A DNA stretch of 64,000 nucleotides. It comes from Oxytricha trifallax (Eukaryota > Ciliophora > Spirotrichea > Sporadotrichida > Oxytrichidae). Both the position numbers and the translations under genes were made by a program. The notes under the pieces were generated by a model. The model saw nothing but the letters and a program-made list of their open reading frames with translations, had not been told where the DNA came from and searched no databases. The stretch's first letter is position 1; the number at the start of each line of letters is the position of its first letter. This document shows, one piece after another, positions 45,973-58,400 of this stretch. The DNA lies in NCBI GenBank assembly GCA_000711775.1, contig ARYC01025601.1, forward strand, positions 62,001 through 126,000, read 5' to 3'.

Positions 45973-47960
45973 ATGGACGCTTTCAAGCACCTCCCACCCA
46001 AGTTCTTAAATGCCTTAGACACACTTAACATTCAAATTGGTGATAATAGTCATTAAAATGCTAAGAAGATATTAGGAGCGGAATTTAGCGGAGATATATA
46101 TATAGTTCTCGATAGTAGAGCAAAAGTGGAATAGCAGTGAGAGATTTATACATAGAGAGTAAAAATATTTAAATATCTTCTTGAGATTCATCCACTTAAT
46201 CTTTAGTACATAAATCATTATGAAAATTATTAGCACTTTTGCATAGAACAAATCGTTGAAGAGTTAATTGAAAAAGAACCCTCTTTAACGAGAACTAAAT
46301 CTACTCTATTGATCACTCTAAACCAAAGTTCATCAATAAGTAATGATAAAACTATACATTAATATAGCTTAAAAAATCCATTTGCTACTTTCTAATGATA
46401 AAAAGCCTAAATCTTCCATATAAAGTATATCAGGAGAGAAAATCTTGGAGTTATAGGAGAATAATGAATATTATAATGAGTACTAAATATAAATGAGTAG
46501 AAGTATTAAAAATTCAAAGGTTTAGTAAGATAGTAAAAATTTATACAATTAGTCCCTTAAAAGTTGAATTCATATGCTAAAATCGAAAAATAAGTTGATT
46601 GAGCTAAAAATAAACTAAATTGGCTAAGAGGTAGTATCCTCCCCCCTACCTAATGTATACTTTTCTTTTTGTAGTCTGATAAAGTTTATTACGCTGAGTA
46701 ATAGTAGCAGATGAACATGGAATTTGCGAGCAATAGTTTTCGAGCTATGACTCATCAAAGTCTAGTTTTTATATATAAAAATCATTATAAATTTTACAAA
46801 AAATTTTTCAAATTTTTCACAAAATTTAATTTCTCTGAAATTAATGATTTTAACTATATTAACAGATTATAAATAATTTATTATAATTTTATAAAGGGAA
46901 CTTTAATAGTCTTTATGAAAATCTTAAATGAAAGTCAAAATAATTTTTAAATCCCTTTATAAAATTATAATAAATTATTTATAATCTGTTAATATAGTTA
47001 AAATCATTAATTTCAGAGAAATTAAATTTTTGTGAAAAATTTGAAAAATTTTGTAAAATTTATAATGATTTTTATAAATAAAAACTAGACTTTGAGGAGT
47101 CATAGCTCGAAAACTATTGCTCGCAAATTCCATGTTCATCTGCTACTATTACTCAGCGTAATAAACTTTATCAGACTACAAAAAGAAAAGTATACATTAG
47201 GTAGGGGGGAGGATACTACCTCATAGCCACTAAATTTAGGAACAATTAATTTTAGAAAGTTACTTTAAACACTGAGCAAGATATTAATTTACTTCATTTA
47301 TTGAAATCTAAATGAGAAAATCAAAATTCTACAGTCTATAACAAAATATCTAAATCAATATCAACAAAAGTACAACAATTAAGAATTATAGAAAAGCAAA
47401 GTCCACTACAAGACATGAAGATGTAATAATAATTTTGGCAACTAAAACCTAGAAATTTATGGGAAATAACTCCTTATTATACAACTAAAATTCTCAAAAA
47501 GTCGATGATAAAATTCTGGTTAAAGACAACAGCAAGTAAAAAAATTCAAGGTAGTGAGATTTAGCAAAATTAAGATTAGTAGTAATTGTCATTTAATGAG
47601 ATTGGTGTAATTTAACCAAAGAAATAAGTTTTTAAATAACCAAAGATAAGCAAACATGACTTATAGATGCTTACTATAGCAAATTAAACATATTTTTCCC
47701 CTATTAGAAATGAAGATGACAAAAAGTTTAACATCAATGAATTGCATCATTATTATGAAGGCAATGCTTTAGCTGTGGGCAGTAGAGTAATGCCTAGTTA
47801 CCTAGGGCAACTTTAGAAACCTCCTCAATTAGACTTTTAAATTAGCAATTTTATTAATTAATAAGATGAATTGACATAAATTAACGATGAGCGAAGAAAG
47901 TATGAAAGAACTCATTTCAGAGTTAGTTCAGTGGGTGGAAATTATGATAAAAAATTTTGA
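45973..47960 (+). CDS. Protein kinase-like gene split by a palindromic element
   Basis: ATG at 45973 (MDAFKHLPPKFLNALDTLNI). ILGAEFSGDIYIVLDSRAK looks like a glycine-loop strand pair of a kinase N-lobe, followed after a frame change by AVRDLYIERVKIFKYLLEIH and INHYENYQHFCIEQIVEEL, resembling the helix C and hinge region. No catalytic loop was found. The long Gln/Asn/Lys-rich tail ends in RYERTHFRVSSVGGNYDKK-type sequence at TGA 47958-47960. The element at 46621-47229 sits in the tail between KNKLIELKIN and QEQLILES. With it and one CTAAAT removed the frame continues across the junction. Kinase assignment is moderate; it may be an inactive relative. Confidence 0.52.
46615..47235. mobile_element. 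Family B palindromic element in the kinase-like gene
   Basis: The element proper is 46621-47229, TGGCTAAGAGG ... CCTCATAGCCA, with a 6-bp direct repeat CTAAAT at 46615-46620 and 47230-47235. The arms of about 250-300 bp are near-perfect inverted copies, with GTATCCTCCCCCCTACC near the ends and TTTTCGAGCTATGACTC further in. The centre is AT-rich. It has no ORF. The second family member lies at 62344-62874 with the same motif order. Confidence 0.9.
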
Positions 47961-47999
47961 AAATAGATGATAATAAAAATTAGATCAATAATAAATGAA

Positions 48000-48245
48000 A
48001 AACAATAAGCCAATATACATTGTGTAAATCAAAAAAAGTTTCATTGCCTTTCTATGTTCCTTTTATGATATCACCATTTGCATATTTTAATACTCTTTTA
48101 TCATTTTTCACAGCTGCTCTGCGAAGTGTTTGTCTGTTCCCACCACCACTCTTGCCGGGTGCAACCCCTTTAAAATAATCTTTTTAGATATATTTTTTGT
48201 AACTTACATTAATGTTGAATGACACAGAGGTATCTGATCAGACAT
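48000..48245 (-). CDS. Small basic ORF segment with possible intron
   Basis: Minus strand: MSDQIPLCHSTLM, then a GTAAGT...TTTAAAG segment of about 40 nt, then a Gly/Arg/Lys-rich stretch (VAPGKSGGGNRQTLRRAAVK) and LKYANGDIIKGTQKGNETFF. The YANGD..KG motif resembles a MORN repeat unit, and the MORN-type gene on the same strand lies 2 kb away. The splice phase does not join perfectly, so it is tentative. Confidence 0.38.
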
Positions 48246-48329
48246 TCTCCCTTTTTTGATAATTTCTAATTAATTTAATTTTCTAATTATCTAATACTTA
48301 TTATATATTGTAAATCAAAATAGTTAATA

Positions 48330-49479
48330 TAATTCTTACATTTAAAGAAAGAGCAAAGATTAACTATAACAAATAGAGGGAAATATGAATTTTCAATTGA
48401 GTTGAATAGTTAAGCTTAGAACAAAAGCGAAATGATGATTAGAGATGTTAGATATAAACTGGTCCCACTATAAAATAGTACTATAAATATCACAGAAATT
48501 AAGATTATTACCCTCTACAATATTCTTCAACCCGATAGACAAATACACGAAAATAAGCTCTCTAAAAAACAATGATAAATAATCTAGAGAATATTATGTC
48601 CCAGTAGGAAGATTAAATGGGATATAAAATGGATGCTCAAATTTAATAGGTTCATCAAATTTGAAAAATAAAAGCTAGGATGCTCAAATAAAATAAATAA
48701 TATTAACAAATTAGAATAAGTAAGGGGGAATTATCAGTTAAACTTTCATATCTAATAACTAACCAATTTTTTAATAATAAAAAAATTTTAGGAGAAAAGA
48801 GCTAAAGATACTTTATCTTAATACTTTTTTTTATAAATAGAATTTAAAATTTCCTATTTTAATATATTAAGATTTTATGTAGAGCTCATTAAAATCTTAA
48901 AACAATTATAAAACAATTAATTGAGCTTTTATTTTCTTTAATCTTAATTTATTAATAAAAAAATAATAAAATACTAAAATCCTAATTTCATTTGCTTTTA
49001 TTTCGAATATAAGCCAAATCTAAAAAATTTTCACCCACCATAGTTTTAGATATTAAAACTTGAGCAAATTAACATACCGATGAATAAAGCTCACTTATCA
49101 CTTATAGCAACTAAGTCTGATAGAGCGATAAGAATTTGATTTTGATTAGAAAATTTAAATTATTTAAATAAGGCACTTAGGTTCAGAAAGAATTTTAGGA
49201 GGTCAACTTATTTTTGAATAAGGCCAAGATCCAGCAGATGATTAGATAGTCGATTAAAATTTAGGGCCTAAAATTTAAGGTAATAAATAAATTAATAAAA
49301 TTTATTAGACTTCAGCAATCAGTATAACCTTTAACTTGCCACTGTCAGACATATCCATTTTAAAATCTCTTTATCAGAAATTAAAAAGTTTCGGAAACGG
49401 GGGAAATACGAGACTAACTCCGAATCTATAATGTCCGCTGTTATAGAAAGCCAGAGATAACTTTTTTAAGCAAACTTGA
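48330..49479 (+). CDS. Unrecognised host gene segment
   Basis: The plus strand encodes LTITNRGKYEFSIELNSQAQ, VRYKLVPLQNSTINITEIKI and TLYNILQPDRQIHENKL (48350-48560). Then follows an AT-rich gap (48700-49080), then TQVQKEFQEVNLFLNKAKIQ (about 49165-49260), a 29-nt GTAATA...TTAG segment, and SAISITFNLPLSDISILKSL ending at TGA 49477-49479. The beta-strand-like first part could belong to an immunoglobulin-like or HYDIN-type domain, but I cannot be sure. The gap probably contains eliminated DNA. Confidence 0.42.
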
Positions 49480-49619
49480 ATGCTTTAAAGGTAAATTGGA
49501 AAAATAATTGCATATTTATTAATTGACATTATAGCAATAACTAAGAGTTAATTTGATCTTCTTGTTACAAATTATATAGATGGTGATTTTTAGGTAATCT
49601 AGCAACACTTTAATGATCT

Positions 49620-52600
49620 TTTACAATGAATTTTGTTTATTAAATATCTGGCAGTAGCTTATTAGCAGCTTTATTAAATCTAGAGTTATTAGAGTTACCT
49701 CTTCTTTGATTCTAAATAATCATATACATAATGGAAGATTTGTTATGATTTTATTAATAATTAACACTATCTAAATTGCATTTCTTTTGTTCAGCAGATA
49801 TTTCAGTTACCTATGAAAATCCAAAATTCCTGTTATGATTATTTTACTCATATAGTTGCCTCCTTCTTTGAGTATTATTGTTTTGCCCAAGGAAGTTATT
49901 CTTCTAATTGCTAAGTGAACGACCTTAGTTTCTTTAGTAACTGTCACTTTTAAGTTTTCCAAGAAATTACCTTGGTTGATTCTTATGAAATTTTTATTAT
50001 TGTAGGAATAAATTTGAATTTGGAAATTTAATTATAATTAAATTAATAATAAATCAAAATCGTGGCAGTTAAAATTGGCTAATTTAAACGATCTAGGGCT
50101 CATTCGATAGAGAATTCAAAATTAGCTGGACTTTACTATTGGCGGTACTATTTTATCGCATCCCTGGAGCGAGATAACTTCACTTTAATGTGAGGGTATA
50201 ATTTAATGAATTTAGATGAGTTTAATTAAAGTGAAGTTATCTCGCTCCAGGGATGCGATAAAATAGTACCGCCAATAGTAAAGTCCAGCTAATTTTGAAT
50301 TCTCTATCGAATGAGCCCTAGATCGTTTAAATTAGCCAATTTTAACTGCCACGATTTTGATTTATTATTAATTTAATTATAATTAAATTTCCAAACTCAA
50401 ATGTAATATTATTATTGTTATTTGGGTTAAACTCTCCTTCTTGTAAGTAGCAATCAGATTCATCTACTGAAGCGGGAGAGAGAAAGTTCTTACGAAGATT
50501 ATAATTTGGTTTCTAATCTTTGTAATTTGCTTTTCTATGTAGAGAAGGCACTGATTCATTTTTCCTCAGTTTAGATTGGTTTTTTATTAAACTTAAGTCA
50601 TTTGCGTTATTTCATTAACGCCCATTTATTCCTTGAGGAAGTATTATAAACAAAATTAAATATACTTCTTCCATTACCTACTTCCTGTGGTTAGCATTTG
50701 AAATGAAACTTGCTTCGTTGCTTGGTCTCTAAGAAAAATACATTTTCTTGCTATCTGTACTGTAACCATATTCCTTGCTGTTTGTGCTTGCTTCACTGTC
50801 ACTAGACTTTATGCTATTCATTTGAATGTACTATTCTTTATTTAGTTCATTGTTCTCAAATTTGGATAATCCATCGTCAAGAATCCTACCTTAACCTCTC
50901 CAGTTGCAAAAATCATTTTACCGTAGCCATGTTACACTCCATCACTCCACTCTCCTTTGTATATACTACCATTATTCCAGTACATTTCACCATAGAAATG
51001 ACGCTTGTCATATTTATAGTACCCTTGTAGAAATTACCAGAAGCTCATCTGCAATGACCATAGCTCACTTTAACATCATTTTTGTATTCTCCTTCATTTT
51101 ACAAAACTATCTCTTCTTCTTATTCTGATGTCTCATCTTTAACGGATTATCTCTTCTCCAATCTTTCCTTACCTTAATTTTTGCTATCTTCAAATTCTTC
51201 TTCATAGGTTGCACCTGATCACCAATATAATAATTAAGAATAAATTAGTTTTAACTAATTGCATTTCCCTCTACCCAAGGTTTTCCATATCTATACTACC
51301 TAGTATATTGATCTCCATTAGCAAAGAAATCTGCTCCAAAGCCATGTTTAAGAAACTCAAACCAATCTCCTACATATCTATCACCAGTAGACTAAATATG
51401 ATCCTAATTGCCATTAGCTTTTTTGTCTCTCCACTCTCCTTTGTTTAATTCACCAAAGGTATCTACAAAAATGATTTAATTTATTAATACTAAGAGAGTT
51501 TCTTTGATTTTACTTTACCAAATTTCTTCACCTTCTTTCTGCCCATTAATCCAGTCAGCTTATTATATCTTTCCATTTTTCCATTTTTAAATTCCATAAC
51601 CATGTGCTTTGCCTCTGCAAATGTCTCCTTTCATAAGTGTTTTAGTTTGACTATCTCTCAAATCCTTTTCTGTGTCTCCGATTGTTTTACCATTAGCCTT
51701 AATAAATTCTTTCATTGTTTTATACCATAATATTGTTTAACAATAATTTAATCCAAATTAGTATTAAATTTAAAATTAAAAGTGATTAGTATTATAAATT
51801 TAATTATAATACCAAGACCTTCTCTATTCTCTCCATTTTTAATTTATCCTCTATAAATAGCATCCTTGAACTTAAGTATCTAAAAATTCAATTATCTCTT
51901 TAGGCCATCATATTTGAACTATCTCTCTTAACTTAACATCTAATAACCTCCATGCTTCCTTTCTAGGATGGCTACTCTCTTTGTGTTACTCCCATTTTCA
52001 ACTATTTAACCATCAGATCTTTGTTGCATTTATAAGTGTAAATCTGGGATAATCATATTAGCTTTTAGTTTGTCTTAATCTGGAACGATTTGAGGTAATT
52101 TTTATGAAGTTGTATCTGGATGTTTATTTATGTTTTTACTCATCTTTTCTCCTTTATTTTAAAGTTAGTTTAAATTGTTCTGTGTTAGAGGAGTTTTTAC
52201 ATTATTTTTAGGACTAATAAGCTGTAAAAGTACTAAACTACTAATGTTACTGTTGCTATCATTATTGTTTAGCTAATTAAGTTCAATTTGAGTTTTGCTT
52301 TATTATCTTTAGTGACTGCTATCATTAATTTATGTGACTGATTTATTTTATTCAAGTGTTTCACTTTCATTTTTGTCTCTTCAGTTTAAATACACACTTA
52401 ATCATCCTAGTCAGGGACTTGATTTCTTAATCTTGAATTTATCACAAATCTAATGCTGTTTCACTTTAGTTTTATGCAATAGTATTTTAAATCACAAGCT
52501 TTGCTTATCTTACATGTTTATATTTGATCAAACTTGTCCCTAATGAAGTAAAACTTATCCAACTCATTGTTTAATACTTAAGGAGAATTTTAAGTCTAAT

Positions 52601-53248
52601 CATTTTAGTTTATATCATTTATGGTAGTATTTTTGTGTTTTAAATTTGTTATTTATTGAATGAACCATCGTCATCTTGCTAAATAACATCCTCATTGTAT
52701 GTTACTTCGTTTTCATTAAACAAGTCTCTTTTATTTAACTATAACTATGATAATGGATTACCGTGCTTTAGTTTTTCATTATTATCAAAGATTCCCATGA
52801 ATTCTTTCAGGTTTTTATTAGTCATGGAAGTATAACCGCCATTCAGATTACTGCCATTTCTTAATGACTGTAATTATTACTGCTAATACTGTCTCATAAT
52901 TAAAGAGGTTTAATGTTATTATCGTAATTGCGATTACCTTATTGCAATACTCTCAGATGTATTATTTTTACTACGATCGTTGTTATTTGAGGTATCATTT
53001 ATTATTGAAGCATTATTTTTCAAAATCATTGAATATTAATTTAAATTTGAATTCATTTTGCTGAAGAGCCGAATTTATTAAGTAATCATTGTCAGCAGGT
53101 AATTAAGATTTTTTATATGATTTATAATAGGAAAACTTTAAATTATTATATTAAAATTAAAACTAATACTTATTAACTTAATCAAAAATGGACATCTCTC
53201 TTTAAATGTTTCATCTTCCTCTTCTTCCTCATCATTATCTTGAATCAT
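49620..53248 (-). CDS. MORN-repeat protein with Asn/Gln-rich tail, interrupted
   Basis: MORN repeats (about 23 residues, YxGxWxxGxxxGxG) often link membranes and cytoskeleton. Start ATG 53248 with an acidic run (MIQDNDEEEEEDETFKE), then a low-complexity Asn/Ser-rich region (52200-53050). Repeats are readable near 51480-51230 (GELNKGEWRDKKANGNQ, GDRYVGDWFEFLKHGFGADF, FANGDQYTRQYRYGKP) and 50880-51010 (YYKYDKRHFYGEMYWNNGSI, YKGEWSDGVQHGYGKM). The 3' part (49620-49990 and 50410-50620) is Asn/Gln-rich and flanks the palindromic element at 50000. Frame changes separate the blocks, and small introns such as the one after CPFLIK near 53190 explain some. Confidence 0.66.
50000..50412. mobile_element. 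Family A palindromic element within the MORN-type gene
   Basis: About 410 bp, starting TTGTAGGAATAAATTTGAA after TA at 49998-49999. The arms contain GTGGCAGTTAAAATTGG, AACGATCTAGGGCTCATTCG, GGCGGTACTATTTTATCGC and GGAGCGAGATAACTTCAC. The interior is closest to the copy at 19520. The right end has drifted (CAAATGTAATATT), so the right boundary is uncertain by a few bases. Coding on both sides is Asn-rich minus-strand sequence. Confidence 0.87.
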
Positions 53249-53299
53249 AGGTCATTTTGTCCAACTCTCTGAGTAACCTGACGAAGCACCAGTTTGTTG

Positions 53300-53700
53300 A
53301 CACCTCAGTTCCTAAAGATAGGACCGCTAAAATAATAATTAAAAGATATGTTTTTTGTAACTCAAATTTTATGTGAGCGCGCCTCCTCAACCTGCGTCTG
53401 ATCTATAAGAATACTTATTAATATATTAAAATTTTAATTTAATTAATCTATTACTAATCATAAATCATAATTTTACAAGCTTTATATACTTTATAAATAT
53501 TATATTAGATAAATGAATTACTCAAACCCAGAATCAAAATGAGAGTATGTTATTTAAATCAGAGAAATTTAAAATTTAAGAAATTATTAAAGTTTTTGTA
53601 AAAAATAGACAAAAAGGAAACATGCTGACTAAATAAGATATGCGAGAATTTTTTTATTAAAACGAGTTTACTATTTAATATTAAATTCAGCGACAAATCT
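53300..53700. other. Spacer between MORN-type and transporter-like genes
   Basis: Mostly AT-rich with no recognised coding, apart from a short minus-strand open stretch just upstream of the MORN-type start (QQTGASSGYSESW near 53290), which ends at a TGA directly before that ATG. Confidence 0.4.
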
Positions 53701-54637
53701 TTCTTATAAAGCCATTTTTTAAATTAAGAAATTATTTGAATGTCAAACCTTATTAAGGTTGAGTGTCATTATATTCGTTTTATTATGTATTTATTTGATG
53801 AGTTTGAGCAGGAATGTTGCTCTTTGTAGCTTTCTATCACTTAATATCTAATGAGTTTGAATAAATAGAGCGTCAGTATCCCCAATCCACCGATTGCATT
53901 GAGGGCATCAGATAGTATAAAAGGAATATATTTTGATACTTAATCATATAAATAGCCTCAAATTTTGACAAAGGCAAGCATACCCAGACTTCCAAAAGTG
54001 AAATAAACTCTATTTAGAGTACCTCTAATTTCCTTCTCTAGGTTTTTAGAGAATAACCCATCGATTAAGATGTTTTAAATTAAGGATAGGGATTGTATTG
54101 CAACACAACTAAATTTAATAAATAGCTGTGCGGGTTATCTAAGAAAATAAGGAGGGTAATTGCTAGTGATTTCAAAATGAAAGCTAAAGGAATTGTATAG
54201 ATATACTTTAGCTTATCTGAATAGTTACCTGGTAAGAAGATCAAGATCAGCCTTGCAAAAACTATTTAACATTTATATATAATTTTAAAACTTAGATTAT
54301 CTTGATTACTTATACTATATCTCTAGCATGTTAGTCACTACCCAAGAGACCTGAATCTACATAGGAAGTGATCTAGAGAATAAGAAATGTGCTGTATAAA
54401 ATAGCAGATTGCTTTATTATGAACTTTCCCATAAAAGTTATTGGGAGAAAAATATTATTCCTACACTCCTATTTAAGTACATTAATAAGGCATAGTATTC
54501 TTGGAAGTAAGCCTGGCTAACCTCCAAGCATTCGTCACAGCAATCCCTCCTTGTTGTTCTGATTTCTTCTCTTTTGTTTGAATACTTTGGTTCTTTGTGC
54601 TCTTTAATCATCAAGAGTGAGAAAGTTGAAAGACTGA
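53700..54637 (-). CDS. MFS-type membrane transporter fragment
   Basis: The minus strand encodes several hydrophobic segments in the arrangement of a major facilitator C-terminal half: FARLILIFLPGNYSDKLKYI (about 54230), IPLAFILKSLAITLLIFLDN (54150-54190), the amphipathic loop GLFSKNLEKEIRGTLNRVYF (54010-54060), FGSLGMLAFVKI, and YIPFILSDALNAIGGLGILT (53890-53940) ending in a helix. An upstream piece has DCCDECLEVSQAYFQEYYAL near 54510. The segments lie in different frames, and the N-terminal half is missing. The palindromic element at 54638 marks its 5' side. The substrate cannot be told. Confidence 0.5.
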
Positions 54638-55405
54638 TAAGCTAAAATTTTTTGAAAATAAATCGAATTTAATTTGAAATATACATATATGAATATAAAG
54701 GTCTTGAGATGAATTAAGACAATTAAGAATGCATCAGGTAAAGCCCTAATTAGGGCAATTAATTTAGCTATATCTCAATAAGCTGATTTCCAATCAACCC
54801 AAGATATTTTGAATGCCTTCCTTGAGCTTATAAGCCCAAAATCTTCTAAAATCGACCACTTCAAGGGTCATTATTCAAAAAACTGTTTTTTAAGTAAAAG
54901 TCTTATAGAGGGCTATAATGCCCATTTTATGTTAATTCTCAATTAAAGTAGAAATTATAAGGCTTTAATTATTTAAAATCATTAAAAATTAAACTTATAT
55001 TAGTTTTAATAGAATTCTCTATAGAGAATTTAAATCAACCTTAAATTTATTACGTTTTAAAATATCAATTTAAAATTTTAATATATAATTTCTACTTTAA
55101 TTGAGAATTAACATAAAATGGGCATTATAGCCCTCTATAAGACTTTTACTTAAAAAACAGTTTTTTGAATAATGACCCTTGAAGTGGTCGATTTTAGAAG
55201 ATTTTGGGCTTATAAGCTCAAGGAAGGCATTCAAAATATCTTGGGTTGATTGGAAATCAGCTTATTGAGATATAGCTAAATTAATTGCCCTAATTAGGGC
55301 TTTACCTGATGCATTCTTAATTGTCTTAATTCATCTCAAGACCTTTATATTCATATATGTATATTTCAAATTAAATTCGATTTATTTTCAAAAAATTTTA
55401 GCTTA
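54638..55405. mobile_element. Palindromic element, family C
   Basis: 768 bp; arms 54638-54960 and 55083-55405 are near-identical inverted copies around a spacer of about 120 bp. Ends read TAAGCTAAAATTTTTTG and complement, unlike families A and B. The arms include AGCCCTAATTAGGGC, a short palindrome. It lies exactly where the TBE remnant on its right begins, so it either inserted into that TBE, with the left part later lost, or its insertion accompanied the truncation. Confidence 0.88.
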
Positions 55406-55419
55406 ATGAGTAGGGGCCA

Positions 55420-55985
55420 CAACTGTATAGCTTACGTCGAAGCTGCTCAATTATATACTGAATAGTATGGCATAAGTAAAAAACTCTCCCATTATTTACC
55501 CTTAGCTTTATTAACCTATCACTCTTCCTCTGTAAGACTTTGAAACATAATTAGGAGCAATAGTCATTAAGCCTATAGCAATTCTTACAACTATAAGCGA
55601 TGGTTAGTATTTGCCATTTACCTAATCAAGCTTCATATACACCTTACTCTTACAAGAGTGTACATCTTTAAGATGTCTCTTCATAGCTGGAATCATTAGA
55701 GAAGAAATTATAGCAATCTTACCATTCAAAAGTTTTTATCTTTACAATCTGAAGCTGTTCCTTTACTTCCTCGGCATCTTCTATTATTGTTTAAACACCC
55801 ATATCTGCTGACTTCTTACTGCTTTAAACCTCTATAAAGAAGACAATTGCTTCAATTTCAAGAGCTCTTAACTCTGCCTCCCTCTTAATGTAGATTGCAT
55901 CTGGTTTCTTTTTTTACCAAAGTTGAGCTATGATTAACCAGTTCCTTATCTAACTGCTTTAAAATTTAAGTTAGTGGCCATGCTT
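55420..55985 (-). pseudogene. TBE zinc finger ORF remnant (57-kDa type, kinase part absent)
   Basis: The minus strand starts near 55985 with MATNLNFKAVRQGTGQSQLN, comparable to the N-terminus at 3665. Frame-shifted segments follow: KPDAIYIKREAELRALEIEA, then MKRHLKDVHSCKSKVYMKL (equivalent to the first finger's HLRDIH end) and a degraded second finger (YSCKNCYRLNDYC). Nothing of the kinase domain is present before the palindromic element. At least three frame changes. Confidence 0.72.
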
Positions 55986-55989
55986 AAAT

Positions 55990-56530
55990 TAAAATTTAAA
56001 TTTCTATTATAAAGTTATTATAAGCATTCTTACAAGAGCCACTTTATGTAGAAGCAACGAGTATGAAATTAATTGTTAAATTTAAGATTTATGCAACCAT
56101 ACTTGTCTGTAATTTAACAGATTATTTTTACTATTTACAGTCTCAATAGTTTTGATTATGGTACTAATTTTGCAAAATCCAAGGTTGGTTCTGGTACTAA
56201 TTAAGTTTTGAACAAGTTTGGAACTTTTCCATTAAAACTTCACTGGATTAAAATTAGGTACTAATTAAGTTTTGGTACCAATTAATATTAAACTGATTTA
56301 GTACCATTACTAATTAAATTTAAACAAATTTAGTACTATAATAATGGAACTTAATTGATAAAAATGGAGCTCCATCTCTGAAGTTTTTTGCAGCTTCTGC
56401 AAACTCTCTCCATGTATCTTTACAGAGTTAACCTCCTATATGATGCCCATATTTAATAGAAAAATTTTAAACAATAGGATCCAGAATCTATAAATTAAAA
56501 CATGAAATTCATTAATAGGAAGAAGAACTA
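55990..56530. promoter_or_regulatory. Divergent intergenic region of the truncated TBE with short repeats
   Basis: Between the divergent 22-kDa-type and zinc finger ORFs. GTACTAATTAAGTTTT and TTTAGTACCA/TAGTACTA recur four to five times at 56160-56340. Its position and repetitive build match 3121-3520 of the first TBE, although the unit sequences differ. Confidence 0.5.
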
Positions 56531-56532
56531 AG

Positions 56533-57322
56533 ATGGAATCGCTGAGTAATGCAATGAAAAGGTTTGAGGCCCAAGAAATAATAGCAAGATTCAGAAGTAG
56601 GGAAGATATCGATAGATACCTCGCTCCACGTGGTAAATATACATCGTATAATCTAACGAATTCTCTATTTGGTCTATCTCTTCCAACTATGGAAGGTACC
56701 AAAATATCATTCCTGAAAGCTATACTCTTTGATGAGAAGAAAGCTTTTAAAAACTAAGAGATTAAGTTGATAGAAATACCTAACTACCCAGAGATATCTG
56801 TCACTAATCTCTACGAGGATGCAATGAAATATGAAGAGTTAGTAGTTCACATTCCCATAAAGAAACAACTCTCATACAAGCTTCCAAAGAGGAGCTTCTT
56901 CTTTGGTGTCCTTTGTACTTGGAGAGAAAGTTATCTCTGAAAAATTATAGAAGAAGCTCATATGAAACGCTATTCCACTTCTCCAAAAGATTAAAAGAAG
57001 CAAGGCATACTAATAAGCGAAAGCTGGCTTGTGTAGCTTAAGAAGCATCCTTATCTCTCTAGTAAGCTTTTTATAATTTTGTAGGGAAACCTGGAACTGG
57101 TATATTTCTAATTAAAGATAATGCAAAGGTTCACAGAGAAAGAAATAAGCAGAAAATATATATTAATATAGCAAGAGACTTTATCATGACATATAAAAAC
57201 CATAGGAAATGAACATAGATGCTGGCGCTGGTATAAAGAGAAGAAACATGGGTCCTATTTAAGCACCAGAGGAAGAAAAGAAAGATAAGTCTAATCTTCT
57301 TAAGGGTTCATTTAATATGTGA
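56533..57322 (+). pseudogene. TBE 22-kDa-type ORF, frameshifted copy
   Basis: ATG at 56533 (MESLSNAMKRFEAQEIIARF). The frame holds through SLPTMEGTKISFLKAILFDE, KLIEIPNYPEISVTNLYEDA and PKRSFFFGVLCTWRES to a TGA near 56940. The rest is in other frames: KHPYLSSKLF-type sequence, KPGTGIFLIKDNAKVHRERN and a final block SNLLKGSFNM ending at TGA 57320-57322. The homologous protein ends in the same Lys/Glu-rich tail. There are two or more frameshifts. Confidence 0.8.
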
Positions 57323-57328
57323 ATTTAT

Positions 57329-58400
57329 TCATTCATTTAAGTCTAACACTTACCAATAAACATTAATTCTTCCTTTCATTGCACATATCTTAGTCTAGTC
57401 TTTACCACTTTCTTGCAACTACTCTGTATTTAGTCTATTGCATCTATTGGAAGATAATGCATTGGGTGATACAGCAAGAGTTTCTTGTAGTGAGTCTTAA
57501 TCTAACTCCAGTAGAATTCGATTCCATTAAATTGTGGACTATAAGGAACGTTATACACAGGAGTTATGTTTAACTCTTCATAAGCATTCTTAGATTCTTT
57601 AGTCTTATGAATAGAAAGATTATCAACAAACAGGATGATCTCATGATCGTTGTAATTATCTCTTAGCTTATGTAAGTACTCTATATTTTGCTCTCGTATA
57701 ATAGAGCGAGGATGAATAACATAAGCTTCTAAGCCTGAATCTTCAGTAATACAATCTTAAATTGCGTGAGGGACAATCTTAACCTTTTAGTCATACACAT
57801 CTATATTATCATACTTCTTGTACCAAGACTTATTAATAATGGTATTGAACGTAAACACTGCTTCATCAGCGTGCATGAACTTGATGTTATTATCTATAGA
57901 CCTATGCATTTAATCATAAATATAGTTTAAATTATTACTGTGAAATGGCACTGTATAGTCAAAAGTCAATCACTCTCTTCACTCTGTAGACGGTCTTGAA
58001 AGTAATGACATTCCTCCTATAAATATTAGCAATAGTCTATGGAGAGATGCGCATGTCAGGAAACTAGTGATGAAACATCACAGCTAATCAAGTGGAAAGT
58101 GTGCTTAATATTTCAAAATCTTAGAGCATCAGAGGTTGTCAATATGCTGTTAAGAGAACTTTTAACTTCTTGCAGGATGTTATCAAGAACCATAATTAAA
58201 ATGCGAAACAGCTAGAAAGCAGTGATACCTAACAGTCGAGGCACTCTTGCGTAAGAGCTTTGATATTGCTGTATAATTAAGCACAGGTTTGACTTAAGCT
58301 ATATTAATACTTATACCATACCTAACCTTAAACAATAAATCTAAATATTTCTAATCATAAATAGATCCTTAAAATCGCTGATTTCAATTTCTCATTTGCA
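57329..58400 (-). pseudogene. TBE transposase, decayed copy
   Basis: The catalytic part is well kept: KFMHADEAVFTFNTIINKSW (near 57880), IILFVDNLSIHKTKES (near 57630), VYNVPYSPQFNGIEFYW (near 57540). The C-terminal tail ends in VLDLNE at TGA 57329-57331. The N-terminal third (57990-58400) has lost its start codon and shows several frame changes, although YLDLLFKVRYG and KPVLNYTAISKLLRKSAS still match the first TBE. Confidence 0.83.
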
